A DNA stretch of 31,508 nt from MA-ANB-1 sp040878225 (lineage in GTDB: Bacteria > Actinomycetota > Acidimicrobiia > Spongiisociales > ZC4RG35). How positions within the stretch are numbered: position 1 is the first letter of the stretch; each line of letters opens with the position of its first letter. The stretch spans positions 1 through 31,508 of the forward strand of contig JBBDMR010000039.1 of NCBI GenBank assembly GCA_040878225.1, given 5' to 3'. Below are positions 1 to 8,351 of this stretch, piece after piece. The translations under genes and the position numbers were made by a program. Under the pieces are notes generated by a model. It was not told where the DNA came from. It ran no database searches and worked only from the letters and a program-made list of their open reading frames with translations.

Positions 1-2
1 TG

Positions 3-146
3 GATGCTCTCCGGGAATCGGCTCGGGCCACCGTCGATGGACTGGCCGGCCAATTCGAGCCAGGTCCTCCCTTCACATCGCCAACCGGCGCCCTTGAAAG
101 CCTGGACAGAGTCAGGCACATCGCCTCCAGGCACTTTCCGATCTGA
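3..146 (+). CDS. C-terminal tail of an unidentified upstream protein (partial)
   Basis: The frame entering from the left edge reads about 47 codons before TGA at 144-146. About two thirds of its third codon positions are G or C, which is compatible with coding sequence here. The other two forward frames either stop early (near 96) or have less gene-like codon use. No motif is recognisable, so no function is assigned. It would end 77 bp before the PilT start and could be co-transcribed with it. Confidence 0.3.
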   Translation, partial: DALRESARATVDGLAGQFEPGPPFTSPTGALESLDRVRHIASRHFPI

Positions 147-223
147 ACGATCCGGCCGTTGTCCTCAACCTTTTGGCGCATCCCGCCGATAACTGGAACC
201 GGATTTCTGATCGGAAGGGTCAA

Positions 224-1303
224 TTGTCAATCAATATCGATGAATTACTACAGCAAGCGGTTGATGCCGGCGCTTCGGATCTTCACCTCAAGGTAGGTTC
301 TGCACCCGTGGCACGGGTGGACGGCGAACTGACCAGGCTCGATGGCTTCGAAAAGCTCACGCCGGCCGACACCAAGGCATACGCAGAAGCGATCCTCACT
401 CCGCGGGCCGCCACCGACTTCAAGGACATGGGCACGGCCGATTTCGCCTACGGGCGCCACGATCTCGGTCGGTTCCGCGTGAGTGCCTTCCGCCAGCGTG
501 GCTCGGTCTCGCTGGTCCTGCGGAGGGTGGTCCCGGGTTCGAAGTCATTTGCCGAACTGGGTGTGCCCAATGTGGTCGAGAAACTGGTCGGCAGTACCTC
601 CGGTTTGATCCTGGTCACCGGCCCGTCCGGGTCGGGCAAGTCGACCACGATGGCGTCGATGATCGACTGGATCAATTCAAACCGCGCTTGTGCGATCATG
701 ACGATCGAAGATCCGATCGAGTTCCTCCACCCCGATAAGCGCTCTGTGGTCGTTCAACGTGAGGTCGGGGTCGACACCCTCGACCCGGCAGCTGCAATCA
801 GAAGCGCATTGCGCCACGACACGGACGTGCTGATGCTCAGCGAGATCGAAAGTGTCGAATCGGCGCGGGCGGCAATCACCGCAGCCGAGACCGGGCACCT
901 GGTGATCAGCTCGATGCGCACTACGGACCCGGCCGACACAGTCCACCGGATCGTCTCGCTGTTTCCCGATGCCCAGCAGGGGATCGTTAGGTCGCAGCTC
1001 GCCGCTCAGCTGAGTGCAATTCTCAGCCAGAGGATGGTCGACACAGTCGATTCCGGCCACGTGCTGGCATGTGAGGTGATGACCAACAACGAGCGTGTCC
1101 AGGAGTGGATACTCAACCCGAACGATCCGGGCAGCCTCGTCGAAATCATCAAGGAGAGCGGATACTTCGGGATGCAAACCTTCGATCAGTCCGTGCTCGG
1201 CCTGGTGATGAGCCGGACCGTCACCGTCCCGGTTGCACTTCCATACGTGCGTAACGTCCATGAGCTCCGCGCCAAGGCAAACGAAGCCGGCATCGAGATC
1301 TAG
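224..1303 (+). CDS. pilT: PilT-like type IV pilus ATPase with altered conserved boxes
   Basis: A 359-residue protein of the PilT/GspE secretion-ATPase family, which acts as a cytoplasmic hexamer on type IV pili. The start is placed at TTG 224 because GGAAGGG lies 4 nt upstream and the protein then begins SINIDELLQQAV, the usual PilT N-terminus; an upstream GTG at 173 adds 17 unlikely residues. The Walker A motif GPSGSGKS is at residues 133-140 and GMQTFDQS is near the C-terminus. Odd points: the Walker B segment reads LMLSEIES near 206 where PilT normally has VGEMRD, the His box reads SSMRTTD with Arg232 where the family has His, and the AIRNLIRE retraction signature is replaced by NNERVQEWIL. 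It is clearly in the family, but could be a PilU-like or otherwise specialised member rather than a standard retraction motor. Confidence 0.85.
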   Translation: MSINIDELLQQAVDAGASDLHLKVGSAPVARVDGELTRLDGFEKLTPADTKAYAEAILTPRAATDFKDMGTADFAYGRHDLGRFRVSAFRQRGSVSLVLRRVVPGSKSFAELGVPNVVEKLVGSTSGLILVTGPSGSGKSTTMASMIDWINSNRACAIMTIEDPIEFLHPDKRSVVVQREVGVDTLDPAAAIRSALRHDTDVLMLSEIESVESARAAITAAETGHLVISSMRTTDPADTVHRIVSLFPDAQQGIVRSQLAAQLSAILSQRMVDTVDSGHVLACEVMTNNERVQEWILNPNDPGSLVEIIKESGYFGMQTFDQSVLGLVMSRTVTVPVALPYVRNVHELRAKANEAGIEI

Positions 1304-1346
1304 GTCTCTCTCGCCCGGTGGGTCGGGGGTCGTCGGCGTTTCTCGA

Positions 1347-1358
1347 TAACCTGGGGTG
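1347..1358 (+). promoter_or_regulatory. Leaderless -10 box of cca
   Basis: TAACCT (1347-1352) ends 6 nt before GTG 1359; no Shine-Dalgarno. Confidence 0.45.
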
Positions 1359-2741
1359 GTGATCCCCGAAAGGCTCCAATTCCTCGTCGACGCTGGTGGT
1401 GTGGCTGCGCAGCTATCGGCGTTGTTCGAAACGGCAGGTTTTGAGCTCTACCTGGTTGGCGGTTCGGTGCGGGACGCCTTCCTCGCCCGAACGATAGAGG
1501 ATCTGGATTTCACAACAGATGCCCGCCCTGAAGACATCGTCCGTATCGTCGACGGCTGGGCGGACAGCCTCTACAGGGTTGGAGAGGCATTCGGGACGAT
1601 CGCGGCGATCAAAGACGACGTATCGATCGAGATCACAACATTCCGTGACGAGGTCTACCGCAACGAGTCCCGCAAACCCCATGTGACCTATTCCGATCAC
1701 GTGGAGGCCGATCTCCTGCGACGCGACTTCACCGTCAACTCGATAGCCGTCCGCCTCCCCTCGATCGAGGTCGTCGACCCCTACGGCGGTCTCCGGGATC
1801 TCGGATTGCAGGTTCTGCGGACGCCGATGAACCCCGAGGAGAGCTTCTCCGACGACCCGCTGCGGATGCTGCGTCTCTTCCGGTTTCAGGCGACGCTCGG
1901 GTTCACTCCTGAGGAGGACACCCTGCGGGCCGTGCGTGAGATGGGGGACCGGCTCGAGATCGTGTCAGCGGAGAGGATCCGTGACGAACTATCCAAACTC
2001 CTCACTGCCGAAGCTCCAGGTGAGGCACTGCTCGCGATTGCCGAAGCTGGTCTGGCGGAGTACTTCATCCCCGAGCTGCCCGCACTCGCCATGGAGCAAG
2101 ACCCCCACCACCGGCACAAAGACGTTCTGACGCACACCTTCGCTGTTGTCGACAAGACGTCACCAGACCTGGTGCTGCGGCTCGCCGCGCTATTCCACGA
2201 TGTGGGAAAGCCTGCCACCCGGGAGTTCGGACCCGACGGGGTTTCGTTTCATCACCACGAAGTAGTCGGGGCGCGGATGACCCGGAAGCGGCTGCGTGCC
2301 CTGAAATACCCGAAGGCGGTCGTCGATGATGTCTCTCAGCTCGTCTATCTCCATCTCCGACCCCACACCCTCGACATGGGCTGGACCGACTCAGCGGTGC
2401 GCCGCTATGTGCGCGACGCGGGCGAGCTCGTCGATCGCCTCAACGAGCTGGTCAGATGCGACGTGACCACCGCAAACGAACGGCGGGAGCGGGCGATCCA
2501 GAGGCGTATCGACGAACTCGAGGAGCGGATCGCAGATCTGAGCGAGCGCGAGGAGCTATCCCGGCTGCGCCCACCGGTCAACGGCAACGAGATAATGGAG
2601 CTGCTTGGCATCGATCCGGGCCCACGGGTGGGCGAGATCATGGGGGTCTTGCTCGAGAAGCGAATCAACGACGGGCCGTACTCCAAAGAGGAGGCGTACG
2701 ACATCGCCACTGAGTGGGCACGGGAACAGGGGATCGGATGA
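1359..2741 (+). CDS. cca: CCA tRNA nucleotidyltransferase with HD domain
   Basis: About 460 residues. It adds or repairs the 3' CCA end of tRNAs using CTP and ATP. The class II nucleotidyltransferase core is visible as LVGGSVRDAF near residue 33 and the metal-binding DLDFTTDARP near 50, then RRDFTVNSIA, and an RNA-binding helical region. A C-terminal HD domain is marked by LAALFHDVGKP, as in other actinobacterial CCA enzymes. Two GTG codons are possible (1356 and 1359). I chose 1359 because a TAACCT -10 box (1347-1352) ends 6 nt before it, the spacing seen at many leaderless genes in this window. The stop overlaps the next gene's ATG (ATGA), so the two are translationally coupled. Confidence 0.93.
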   Translation: MIPERLQFLVDAGGVAAQLSALFETAGFELYLVGGSVRDAFLARTIEDLDFTTDARPEDIVRIVDGWADSLYRVGEAFGTIAAIKDDVSIEITTFRDEVYRNESRKPHVTYSDHVEADLLRRDFTVNSIAVRLPSIEVVDPYGGLRDLGLQVLRTPMNPEESFSDDPLRMLRLFRFQATLGFTPEEDTLRAVREMGDRLEIVSAERIRDELSKLLTAEAPGEALLAIAEAGLAEYFIPELPALAMEQDPHHRHKDVLTHTFAVVDKTSPDLVLRLAALFHDVGKPATREFGPDGVSFHHHEVVGARMTRKRLRALKYPKAVVDDVSQLVYLHLRPHTLDMGWTDSAVRRYVRDAGELVDRLNELVRCDVTTANERRERAIQRRIDELEERIADLSEREELSRLRPPVNGNEIMELLGIDPGPRVGEIMGVLLEKRINDGPYSKEEAYDIATEWAREQGIG

Positions 2742-3670
2742 TACTGATCTTGATTCCTGCAGGCGCCCTGGCGCTGGCCAGCATTGCCGCCTTTTTCGGC
2801 AGGTATGTCTGGTGGCTCGACGTCCTGGCCAATTTCAGGGTTCAGTTTCTGGTGGTGCTGCTCGCCCTGGGAGGGGCCCTCGCCTTTTCCCGCTACCGCC
2901 GGTGGGCCGTTGGCATCCTGTTTGTCGCTGGGATCAACCTTGCTGTAGTGGCCCCTCTCTACCTCGGTTCACCGGGAGATTCGAGTTTCGACGCCCCCTC
3001 GATCCGTGTCATGTCCTTCAACCTGTTGTCGACCAACGACAGTTACGGCGAGGTGGTCGAGTACATCAGGGAGACCGACCCCGATGTGGTTTTCCTCCAT
3101 GAGGCGAGCCTGCCCTGGGAGACGGCCATGGAATCATCGGATCTCGGCTACGAGGTCACCAAGTCGCGCTCGGAAGATCTCATCTTTGGCACCCTGGTGA
3201 TGACCCGCAACAGTGCTGGAGTTCTTACATTCGGTTTCTCGGAGACCGACCCGCGGGCGGTGGAGATAACTACGACGGTTGCCGGATGGGATAGTCCCGT
3301 GACGATCCTCGCCAGCCATCCTCTCGCCCCGACCGATTCCGAGCGTGCGTCACTTCGCGACGCCCAGCTGGCGTTTGCCGCGGACTGGGCATCGAACCAG
3401 TCCGGCCCGTACATGGTCGTCGGCGACCTGAACGCAACACCCTGGTCGTGGCCGTTCCGGAACCTCCTGGAACAGGGCGGGCTGCGCAACTCCCAGATAG
3501 GCTTCGGAGTCCAACCCACATTCGTGGCAACCTCCAATCCCCTGTTCCGGGTGCCCATCGATCATCTGGTCCATAGCGAAGCGCTTGTGGTCCGCCAGCG
3601 CCAGCTCGGGCCGCCTCTCGGCTCCGACCACTTTCCGATCCTCGTCGACCTCGAACTGGTCGATGAATAG
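2738..3670 (+). CDS. Membrane-anchored endonuclease/exonuclease/phosphatase family protein
   Basis: 310 residues. The N-terminal 80 or so residues form about three hydrophobic segments, followed by an endonuclease/exonuclease/phosphatase domain starting at IRVMSFNLLS. Catalytic landmarks are FNLL (Asn), the FLHEA Glu, VVGDLNATPWS (Asp/Asn), and the C-terminal LGSDHFPILVDL Asp-His pair. The family includes Mg-dependent phosphodiesterases such as nucleases and sphingomyelinases; the substrate cannot be read from sequence. The domain probably faces outward, anchored like the VanJ/YafD-type proteins. The start ATG overlaps the cca stop as ATGA, with CAGGGGA just upstream as ribosome binding site. 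Confidence 0.85.
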   Translation: MILILIPAGALALASIAAFFGRYVWWLDVLANFRVQFLVVLLALGGALAFSRYRRWAVGILFVAGINLAVVAPLYLGSPGDSSFDAPSIRVMSFNLLSTNDSYGEVVEYIRETDPDVVFLHEASLPWETAMESSDLGYEVTKSRSEDLIFGTLVMTRNSAGVLTFGFSETDPRAVEITTTVAGWDSPVTILASHPLAPTDSERASLRDAQLAFAADWASNQSGPYMVVGDLNATPWSWPFRNLLEQGGLRNSQIGFGVQPTFVATSNPLFRVPIDHLVHSEALVVRQRQLGPPLGSDHFPILVDLELVDE

Positions 3671-3705
3671 CCGTGCACTCGGAATCGTAGATCGCATCGC
3701 CGGGT

Positions 3706-3718
3706 TACCCTCGTCGCC
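3706..3718 (+). promoter_or_regulatory. Leaderless -10 box of pepP
   Basis: TACCCT (3706-3711) ends 7 nt before ATG 3719, with no ribosome binding site. The EEP gene ends 48 bp upstream. Confidence 0.5.
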
Positions 3719-5173
3719 ATGTCAGACCGCTTTGAATCCCGCCGCAGCCGCCTCGCCGCCTCGATCGGCGAAGACGGTATTGCCGTTGTCCCTGCCAGTG
3801 TCGAGCAGATCCGCAACGACGACGTTCCCCACGACTTCAGACAGGACTCCAACTTCTTCTACCTCACCGGGTTCACCGAGCCGGACGCGGTTGCCGTCCT
3901 GACACCCGGTCACTCCGAAGGCGACTACACACTCTTTGTCCGCCCTCGCGATCCCGAGATGGAGGCGTGGAATGGATTTCGCGCCGGCGTCGACGGGGCG
4001 AAGAGCGCACACGGGGCCGACAACGCCTATCCCATCGAAGAGCTCGACTCGGTGCTCACGCGGCTGATGATCGGGCGCGAGGTTCTCTGGTATCAGAGCG
4101 GGAACAAACATCAGGACAGCCGGGTCACGTCGATCATCACCAAGGCCCGGAGCCATCGCGAGCGTTACGGCGGTTCGGTCCCATCGACCATCCGGGATGT
4201 GTCGGTGGTCATCGGGGAGATGCGTTTGATCAAAACTCCCGACGAGTACGAGACCATGTTGGCTGCCTGTGACCTCTCAGCGGGCGGTCATCGCGAAGCG
4301 ATGCGATTCGCCAGACCGGGACTGTACGAATACCAGGTGCAGGCGGCGATGGAGTTGGGGTGGCGCATGGCAGGGTCGCGCCGCAACGGCTATGGGTCGA
4401 TCGTTGCCTCGGGCGCAAACGCCTGCATCCTTCATTACGTCGAGAACGATGCGCTGATTGCCGACGGCGACCTGATCCTGATCGATGCCGCGGCCGAGGT
4501 CGACGGCTATTCAGCCGATATCACGAGGACCTTTCCCGCCAACGGCAAGTTCAATGCTGCGCAGAAGGCGCTCTACGAAGTGGTCCTGGCTGCTGAGAAG
4601 GAAGGGGTCGCGATGTCCGCCCCGGGCGCGTCGATGCGGGGCATCCACGACCGCGCCACACGGATCTTGACCGAAGGGATGGTCGACCTCGGCCTCCTCC
4701 CGGGAACGGTCGAGGAATCGCTGGCGATGCACCACTACACCCAGTTCTTTTTCCACGGAACCGGCCACTGGCTGGGGATGGATGTGCACGACCGGGGGGC
4801 GTACCGGAGCAACGGCAAACCCCGCCCCCTCGAGGAGGGCATGACCTTCACGGTGGAGCCCGGCCTCTATATCGCTCCCGGCAAGGCCGAGATCGAACTC
4901 ACCATGCTCGAGTACGACAGCGATGAGTGGGTGCAGCGAAGGCTTCTCGAAGGTCGGTCCGCGGCGATGAAGAAGGAACAGGAAGCAAAGGATGCCGCAA
5001 AGAAGGTCACTCATTCGGTCCCTGAGGAATTCCTCGGCATCGGCATCCGGATCGAAGACGACGTGATCATCACCCGCGACGGTGCGGAAAACCTTACATC
5101 TTCGGTCCCTGTCGACATCGAAGAAGTCGAGGCTCTATGTGCCGAGTCTTCGGACCTTGCCGCACCGCGCTGA
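3719..5173 (+). CDS. pepP: Xaa-Pro aminopeptidase (aminopeptidase P, M24B)
   Basis: 484 residues. It removes an N-terminal residue that precedes proline. An N-terminal AMP_N domain (DFRQDSNFFYLTGF near 40, typical of aminopeptidase P) is followed by a pita-bread catalytic domain. The dinuclear metal ligands are visible: LIDAAAEVDGYSADITRTF gives two Asp, GTGHWLGMDVHD gives His, FTVEPGLYI gives Glu, and GIRIEDDVII gives the last Glu. A Lys/Glu-rich insertion (AAMKKEQEAKDAAKK) sits before the final metal-binding strand. Transcription is probably its own: TACCCT at 3706-3711 ends 7 nt before the ATG, and no Shine-Dalgarno is present. Confidence 0.95.
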   Translation: MSDRFESRRSRLAASIGEDGIAVVPASVEQIRNDDVPHDFRQDSNFFYLTGFTEPDAVAVLTPGHSEGDYTLFVRPRDPEMEAWNGFRAGVDGAKSAHGADNAYPIEELDSVLTRLMIGREVLWYQSGNKHQDSRVTSIITKARSHRERYGGSVPSTIRDVSVVIGEMRLIKTPDEYETMLAACDLSAGGHREAMRFARPGLYEYQVQAAMELGWRMAGSRRNGYGSIVASGANACILHYVENDALIADGDLILIDAAAEVDGYSADITRTFPANGKFNAAQKALYEVVLAAEKEGVAMSAPGASMRGIHDRATRILTEGMVDLGLLPGTVEESLAMHHYTQFFFHGTGHWLGMDVHDRGAYRSNGKPRPLEEGMTFTVEPGLYIAPGKAEIELTMLEYDSDEWVQRRLLEGRSAAMKKEQEAKDAAKKVTHSVPEEFLGIGIRIEDDVIITRDGAENLTSSVPVDIEEVEALCAESSDLAAPR

Positions 5174-5188
5174 GGGCTAGCTGGTGGC

Positions 5189-5851
5189 CTAGACCGTGCC
5201 CGGGATGGCGTAGAGGAGAATCGCCAGGAAGTGGAGGGCGCTTGCGGTCACGACAAGAACGTGGAACAGCTCGTGGTACGAGAAGATCCGCGGGAACATC
5301 CTCGGGCGTTTCGATACGAAGACGACCACCCCCACCGTGTAGCAGAGCCCTCCCAGCGCCAGGAGGATGACCGCCCCCGCCCCCAGCTGGCGGTAGAACT
5401 CGGGCATCCAGAACACCGTGGACCACCCCATTGCGAGTTGGATTGTCACCGAAAGCCAGGTGGCGGGGCGGGTGAGCACCGTCTTGAGCACGATGCCAAG
5501 GGTGGCGAGACCCCACACCGTCCCGAGTGCAATCGCCTGATTGGCTCCATCGAGGCTGGCGATTGCGACTGGCGTGAAGGTTCCGGCGACCACCAGGAAG
5601 ATCATGGAGTGGTCGAGACGCTGCATGCGGAGTTTCCACACGCCGCTCCAGGGAATGGAGTGATAGAGCGACGACGTGGTGTACATGAGGATCAAAGACA
5701 GGCCGAAGACGAGCGCTCCGAGACGCGCGTTTGCGGTGTCCCACGTCCTGATGACGAGGACAATCAGTCCGATGAGGCTCGCGACTGCGGCACCGCCGTG
5801 GAGAAACCCACGAATCGGGTTCTGCATCCGGCCCAAAGTGATGCGATCCAC
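5189..5851 (-). CDS. Hemolysin III family (YqfA/PAQR-like) membrane protein
   Basis: About 220 residues with seven predicted hydrophobic helices. Family marks are TSSLYHSIP, RLDHSMIFLVVAGTFTP and YHELFHVLVVTASALHF, which supply the His/Asp/Ser residues thought to bind a metal in the PAQR/HlyIII superfamily. The physiological role in bacteria is unsettled; despite the name, cytolysin activity should not be assumed. I chose GTG at 5851 because TACCCT (5858-5863 on the complement) ends 6 nt before it, the leaderless pattern of the window; ATG at 5827 is an internal alternative. It converges on pepP with 15 bp between the stops, and is divergent from the prenyltransferase gene. Confidence 0.88.
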   Translation of the reverse strand: MDRITLGRMQNPIRGFLHGGAAVASLIGLIVLVIRTWDTANARLGALVFGLSLILMYTTSSLYHSIPWSGVWKLRMQRLDHSMIFLVVAGTFTPVAIASLDGANQAIALGTVWGLATLGIVLKTVLTRPATWLSVTIQLAMGWSTVFWMPEFYRQLGAGAVILLALGGLCYTVGVVVFVSKRPRMFPRIFSYHELFHVLVVTASALHFLAILLYAIPGTV

Positions 5852-5923
5852 TCGCTCAGGGTACCCCGTCCTGCAGTTTGTAAACTGGACCCCCACCGCT
5901 GACGGCGCGTTAGCATTTTACAA
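5852..5923. promoter_or_regulatory. Divergent promoter region, hemolysin III-type gene and prenyltransferase
   Basis: TACCCT on the minus strand (5858-5863) ends 6 nt before GTG 5851. TAGCAT on the plus strand (5911-5916) ends 7 nt before ATG 5924. Between them lies a palindrome, CAGTTT-GT-AAACTG (5874-5887), a possible shared operator. Confidence 0.5.
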
Positions 5924-6691
5924 ATGGCACTGGGACTCCTCTACCGGCTCTACGAGCGCAATCTCCTCAAGGGTCTCGACCGTGCCCGGCTGCCCCAACA
6001 CATCGGCATCGTCCTCGACGGGCACCGGCGTCACGCCCGTGAGTCGGGGCTGGCCAGTTACACCGACTCCTACCGGGTGGGTATGTCCCGCTTCGAGGAC
6101 TTTCTGGGATGGGCCGCCGAGCTGGAGATCCCGGCGGTAACGGCGTGGGTGCTGTCCAGGGAGAATCTTGCGCGGCCGGCTGACGAACTCGAGCCGTACT
6201 TCGAGGTGCTGGTCGAACTCTTCGAGAGGCTCCCGGTCTTGTGTGCCTCCTTCGATATGGGCCTGAGATTCATCGGGAGCCTCGACCTGTTGCCGGACCG
6301 GCTGGTGGCAGCTGCCAAGGCAGCCGAGGAGGCCCAGCCCGCCGGGACCCGTCGGCTCAACATTGCCATGGGCTACGGAGGCCGCCAGGAGATCGTCGAT
6401 GCGGCGAGGGAGCTCATCGAGAAGATACTCACCGAAACCGTCGATCCAGCCGAAGTTGCAGCCAGGATCGATGCGGAATCGCTCGCCAGCCACATGTACT
6501 CGGCTGACGTCCCCGACCCCGACCTTCTCATCAGGACATCGGGGGAGTCGCGTCTGTCAGGCTTTCTCCTCTGGCAATCTGCGTACTCCGAGTTCGTCTT
6601 CGTCGATGTCAACTGGCCCGCATTCAGGCGCGTCGACTTTCTCCGGGCACTCCGTGACTTCGCAAGCCGGAACCGGAGGTACGGGAAATGA
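5924..6691 (+). CDS. uppS: Short cis-prenyltransferase (isoprenyl diphosphate synthase, UppS family)
   Basis: 255 residues. The family condenses isopentenyl diphosphate onto an allylic diphosphate to give cis-polyprenyl lipid carriers. The catalytic Asp lies in HIGIVLDGHRRHAR; most family members have DGNGRWA here, so the Asn-Gly/Trp positions are changed. The C-terminal diphosphate-binding motif DLLIRTSGESRLSGFLLW and the following YSEFVFVDVNWPAF are intact. Actinomycetota often carry two such enzymes, a short-chain Z-farnesyl synthase and a long-chain one; the altered N-terminal motif leaves the product length open. TAGCAT (5911-5916) ends 7 nt before the ATG, so it is probably leaderless. 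The stop overlaps the nitrilase ATG. Confidence 0.88.
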   Translation: MALGLLYRLYERNLLKGLDRARLPQHIGIVLDGHRRHARESGLASYTDSYRVGMSRFEDFLGWAAELEIPAVTAWVLSRENLARPADELEPYFEVLVELFERLPVLCASFDMGLRFIGSLDLLPDRLVAAAKAAEEAQPAGTRRLNIAMGYGGRQEIVDAARELIEKILTETVDPAEVAARIDAESLASHMYSADVPDPDLLIRTSGESRLSGFLLWQSAYSEFVFVDVNWPAFRRVDFLRALRDFASRNRRYGK

Positions 6692-7443
6692 GAGTCACCG
6701 TGTGTCACCTCCCCGATGTCCCCGAACAGTTCGAAGCCGCTTGGGAGAATCTCTGTGAGGGCGCGGGGGGAAGCGATCTGGTGGTCCTGCCTGAGCTCCC
6801 GTTCTACCCCTGGCTGGCCTGGACCCATCATTTCGACCAGGCAGTCTGGGACGAATCGGTATTGGCTCATGAGAGATGGATAGACCGTCTTGGTGAGCTC
6901 GGTGCGGGAACGGTGGTGGGCTCGGCACCCATGGGCCATAACGTGCGCAGGAACCGGGCGTTCACGTGGTCTGACGGCCATGTGGAATATGGCCACGAGA
7001 AGTATTACCTGCCGGAGGAGCCCGGATTCTGGGAGGAAAGCTGGTACCGCCGCGGTGATGGCTCATTCGAGAGGTCGTCGGTCGCCGGGCATTCGGCAGG
7101 ATTTCTGATCTGCACCGAGCTGTGGTTCACCGATCGGGCCCGGGAATATGCCCGCCAGGGGGTTCGACTGCTCATCACACCCCGGGTCACCGAACTGCAG
7201 ACTGCCGACAAGTGGATCATCGGAGGCCAGGCGGCGGCGATCATGTCGGGGGCTTACTCCCTTTCGTCGAACCGCACCGGGTCGAACAACGGGGTGAGTT
7301 TCGGCGGCAGAGGCTGGGTGATCGACCCCAACGGGAACGTGCTCGCCGTAACCGACGACGATAACCCGGTGATCACGCTCGGCATCGAACCGGCCGCAGC
7401 AGACGGAGCGAAGTCGACCTACCCCCGCTACGTCGAGGAGTGA
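6688..7443 (+). CDS. Carbon-nitrogen hydrolase (nitrilase superfamily)
   Basis: 251 residues with the superfamily triad: Glu36 in VVLPELPFYPW, Lys105 in GHEKYYLPEEPGF, and Cys142 in GFLICTELWF. Members hydrolyse or condense amide, nitrile or carbamoyl bonds; the substrate cannot be named from sequence. It overlaps the prenyltransferase stop by ATGA, so the two are made together. This could mean a shared pathway or simply a compact operon. The C-terminal ERGXW-like glycine segment (SFGGRGWVIDPNGNVLA) is typical of the family, where it sits near the dimer interface. Confidence 0.85.
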   Translation: MRVTVCHLPDVPEQFEAAWENLCEGAGGSDLVVLPELPFYPWLAWTHHFDQAVWDESVLAHERWIDRLGELGAGTVVGSAPMGHNVRRNRAFTWSDGHVEYGHEKYYLPEEPGFWEESWYRRGDGSFERSSVAGHSAGFLICTELWFTDRAREYARQGVRLLITPRVTELQTADKWIIGGQAAAIMSGAYSLSSNRTGSNNGVSFGGRGWVIDPNGNVLAVTDDDNPVITLGIEPAAADGAKSTYPRYVEE

Positions 7444-7515
7444 GGCGTGACCTCGTCGCCATCAGCGCCACCGTTAGGCCCGCGGCAAATTGGTTCGGGG
7501 GGATTCCACACCCAA

Positions 7516-7574
7516 GTTGACTCCGAGTCAACCACAGGTTGACAAACATGTCTTGTCAATCTAGAGTTGACGAC
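7516..7574 (+). promoter_or_regulatory. Promoter with two inverted-repeat operators for the HTH/Clp_N gene
   Basis: A consensus -35 TTGACA (7539-7544), a 17-bp spacer and -10 TAGAGT (7562-7567) end 7 nt before the start codon. A perfect palindrome, GTTGACTC-C-GAGTCAAC, lies at 7516-7532 just upstream of the -35. A second inverted repeat, TTGACAA-N7-TTGTCAA (7539-7559), covers the -35 and most of the spacer. A protein bound to either would block or modulate RNA polymerase. Confidence 0.75.
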
Positions 7575-8270
7575 ATGGAGTTTTTGCCTTCACTCGATGA
7601 ACTGATCGGCGTGGTCGAGAATTCAACCCCGGATGCTGATCCGCTGCAGCAGCTCACCGATTCGGTGGTGGTGTCGGGTCGGATCTCTGATCTCGCTGAC
7701 GAGCTGGTCGGCTATTTCGTGGAGCAGGCCCGCTCGTCGGGTGCGACATGGGAGGAGATCGGGGAGTGCATGGGGGTGAGCAAACAGGCCGCGCAGAAGC
7801 GTTTCACCATGAGAGGCCCGCGACGTCGGGGCGGATTCTTCCTCACCCGGCTCGCCGAAGAGGCACGGCATGTGGTGCGGAGCGCGGTGGCGCATGCCCG
7901 TGAGGTGGGGAGTTCGCATGTGGGTACCGAGCATCTCGTGTTGGGGCTCCTCGCCGATCCGCAGAGTGTTGCCTGCCGGGCGATCACCGGTGTTGGCGGG
8001 TCGGTGGACGAGATCGGGTCGGCAGCACGGCCGGAGACGGATTCGGTTGAGGGCGGTGAGCGCAGCGGAGGTCATATCCCGTTCTCGGCGGATTCCAAGA
8101 AGGTGCTGGAACTGGCCCTGCGGGAGGCAATCCGTAGCGGTGATCGCCGAATCGGAACGGAGCACATCCTTCTCGGCATCGTCCGAGACGACAAATCGCC
8201 CGGCGCTCGAGTTCTACTCCAAAACGGGGTCTCCCGGAAGACGGTCGAGGCCTGGCTCGCGGAGCAGTGA
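7575..8270 (+). CDS. HTH protein with two Clp N-terminal (Clp_N) repeats
   Basis: 231 residues. A helix-turn-helix (residues about 50-77, SSGATWEEIGECMGVSKQAA) resembles sigma region 4/MarR-type DNA readers. It is followed by two Clp_N repeats, AEEARHVVRSAVAHAR...VGTEHLVLGLL and SADSKKVLELALREAI...IGTEHILLGIV. Clp_N repeats are the adaptor/substrate docking domain of ClpC/ClpA, but there is no AAA+ module here. Inference: a transcription regulator that senses or binds Clp clients or adaptors, probably linked to proteostasis. The longer frame from ATG 7539 is rejected because the -35/-10 elements lie inside it; the -10 TAGAGT ends 7 nt before ATG 7575. Two inverted repeats in the promoter suggest autoregulation. 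Confidence 0.85.
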   Translation: MEFLPSLDELIGVVENSTPDADPLQQLTDSVVVSGRISDLADELVGYFVEQARSSGATWEEIGECMGVSKQAAQKRFTMRGPRRRGGFFLTRLAEEARHVVRSAVAHAREVGSSHVGTEHLVLGLLADPQSVACRAITGVGGSVDEIGSAARPETDSVEGGERSGGHIPFSADSKKVLELALREAIRSGDRRIGTEHILLGIVRDDKSPGARVLLQNGVSRKTVEAWLAEQ

Positions 8271-8320
8271 GTTGCTGGTGTCTCCGCGAGGCTTCCTGAT
8301 TCACATACCTGACTCAGGGG

Positions 8321-8338
8321 CGCCACATTTGCGTGGCG
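8321..8338. terminator. Hairpin between convergent genes
   Basis: CGCCAC-ATTTGC-GTGGCG forms a 6-bp perfect stem midway between the HTH/Clp_N stop and the stop of the opposing hydrolase. There is no U-tract on either strand, so intrinsic termination is uncertain. Confidence 0.35.
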
Positions 8339-8351
8339 ACCGCGTAGAGGG

